Source of the DNA: Bacillus haynesii
GTDB lineage: Bacteria > Bacillota > Bacilli > Bacillales > Bacillaceae
Assembly: GCF_001969855.1 (NCBI RefSeq)
Contig: NZ_MRBL01000013.1
Coordinates: forward strand, 1 to 41,521
Reading direction: 5' to 3'
DNA length: 41,521 bases
The translations under genes and the position numbers were made by a program. Each line of letters starts with the position of its first letter. The stretch's first letter is position 1. This document shows positions 40,658 to 41,521 of this stretch, one piece after another. A model generated the notes under the pieces. The model was given only the letters and a program-made list of their open reading frames with translations. It did not search any database and had not been told where the DNA came from.

Positions 40658-41494
40658 TTGAGAGTCGTAAAAAAGATTAACAATAACGTTGCTTTATGCA
40701 TTGATGATAATCACCGTGAAGTTATTGCATTTGGAAATGGAATTGGTTTTCCTAAGACCCCTTATGAACTTTCGGATTTGAGTAAGATTCGTAGAACTTA
40801 CTATGGATTAAATTCTCATTACCAGAATCTATTAAATCAGATTCCAGAAGATATATTTGAGATTGCAGCTAAAATAGTAGATTACGCGAAAACAAAAATA
40901 GATAAGGAATTTAATCCAAATATTGTTTTCACATTAGCGGACCATATTAATTTTGCAATACAGCGTTATGAGAAAAAAATGTATGTGAAGATGCCACTAG
41001 GGAAGGATGTCAGATATCTATATAATGATGAAATGCTTATTGGAGAGAAGGCATTGAACTATATTAATAAAGTAAAGAAGATTAACTTGCCTAATGATGA
41101 AGCAGTCAGCATTGCATTACATTTAATTAATTCAGAGCATATGGCTCATTCACAGGAAGATAAATTTGATGACGAGCAAGTAATTGAACAGATTGTTGAA
41201 ATTATTGAAAATATTTTTGGAATAAATATTGATAGAAAAAGTTTTAACTATTCGCGTTTTTTATCACATATTCATTACGTATTGAAAAGAGAAGATGAAC
41301 AGATTTCTATTAATAGTGACAATATAATATTATTTGAATCTATGAAAAAAGAGTTTGAACAATCATATCATTGTGCCGTTGAGATTAGTGAATATTTGAA
41401 AAATAAAATTCAACGGATTCTAATTGAAGAAGAACTCTTATATCTTATGTTGCATATTAATCGTTTATGTACCAAAGAGGGTTGTTACCAATAA
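40658..41494 (+). CDS. BglG/LicT-family transcription antiterminator
   Basis: A 278-residue regulator with an RNA-binding CAT domain (1-55, INNNVALCIDDNHREVIAFG) and two PTS-regulated domains. Conserved histidines are His96 and His155 in PRD1 and His204/206 and His266 in PRD2. HPr and the cognate EII would phosphorylate these to set activity according to sugar supply. TTG start with AAAGGAGAG about 9 nt upstream. It should bind the RAT at 40059-40088, giving positive autoregulation, and probably the second RAT-like sequence at its own 3' end. Confidence 0.92.
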   Translation: MRVVKKINNNVALCIDDNHREVIAFGNGIGFPKTPYELSDLSKIRRTYYGLNSHYQNLLNQIPEDIFEIAAKIVDYAKTKIDKEFNPNIVFTLADHINFAIQRYEKKMYVKMPLGKDVRYLYNDEMLIGEKALNYINKVKKINLPNDEAVSIALHLINSEHMAHSQEDKFDDEQVIEQIVEIIENIFGINIDRKSFNYSRFLSHIHYVLKREDEQISINSDNIILFESMKKEFEQSYHCAVEISEYLKNKIQRILIEEELLYLMLHINRLCTKEGCYQ

Positions 41495-41505
41495 AGGGCA
41501 TTACC
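41479..41505 (+). promoter_or_regulatory. second RAT-like sequence overlapping the antiterminator stop codon
   Basis: GGGTTGTTAC (41479-41488) and GGCATTACC (41497-41505) repeat both halves of the leader RAT with an 8-nt instead of 9-nt middle. The first half encodes the last codons (Gly-Cys-Tyr-Gln) and the stop. The window ends before a terminator could be seen. It probably controls the next gene, likely an EIIBC or glycosidase (inference). Confidence 0.6.
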
Positions 41506-41521
41506 TCAGCTTATATGAAAA

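Overview
The window looks like a chromosomal segment from the Bacillus licheniformis group (B. licheniformis, B. paralicheniformis, B. sonorensis and relatives). The 5' end of 16S rRNA at the left edge has the Bacillus signature with licheniformis-type variable bases. Many genes also match Bacillus subtilis genes as I remember them: iolT, ydgK, sigV-rsiV-oatA, ydgF, ydeN, ydeO, paiA-paiB, cspC and des. No database was searched, so family names rest on motifs and recall. The gene order resembles the B. subtilis cspC - ydeO - ydeN - ydgF - ydgK - rrnE interval, broken by accessory insertions.

Layout. 1-756: start of an rRNA operon read leftwards, with tRNA-Arg and tRNA-Gly ahead of 16S and three tandem promoters. 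1122-2863: inositol transporter iolT with two cre-like sites, one nested in an inverted repeat. 3117-14426: a surface-adhesion locus made of a class A-like sortase, a 1979-residue LPKTG-anchored Cna-B adhesin, a response regulator with a BTAD-type output region, and a divergent hybrid kinase that carries two different histidine-kinase modules. 14466-19413: drug exporter ydgK and the lysozyme-response genes sigV-rsiV-oatA, with a terminator between rsiV and oatA.

19508-26438: small enzymes and transporters (CD3324-like protein, hydrolases, DGC protein, DUF2306 membrane protein, amino-acid permease, cyclase-family hydrolase, HxlR regulator and ydeN). A start-less reading frame lies at 22355-22567. 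26544-36075: an AT-richer accessory stretch of regulator/enzyme pairs (MerR with hydrolase, LysR with GAL80-like oxidoreductase, MarR with paiA-paiB opposite a YyaS-like membrane protein), ydeO and a reductase. 36273-38144: cspC, a possible small RNA and an orphan des-type desaturase, all consistent with a cold response.

38283-39886: wreckage of a Tn554-type transposon and an IS3-family element. 40011-41521: the start of a sugar PTS operon. It has a cre-overlapped promoter, an RNA antiterminator overlapping a terminator, a stand-alone EIIA(Glc)-type protein and a LicT/BglG-type antiterminator. A second RAT-like sequence overlaps the end of the antiterminator gene and probably controls the next gene outside the window.

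The strongest candidates for something new are the two-component/adhesin/sortase locus and the two-RAT PTS operon. Smaller leads are the MarR operator pair, the nested cre upstream of iolT and two possible small RNAs near cspC.
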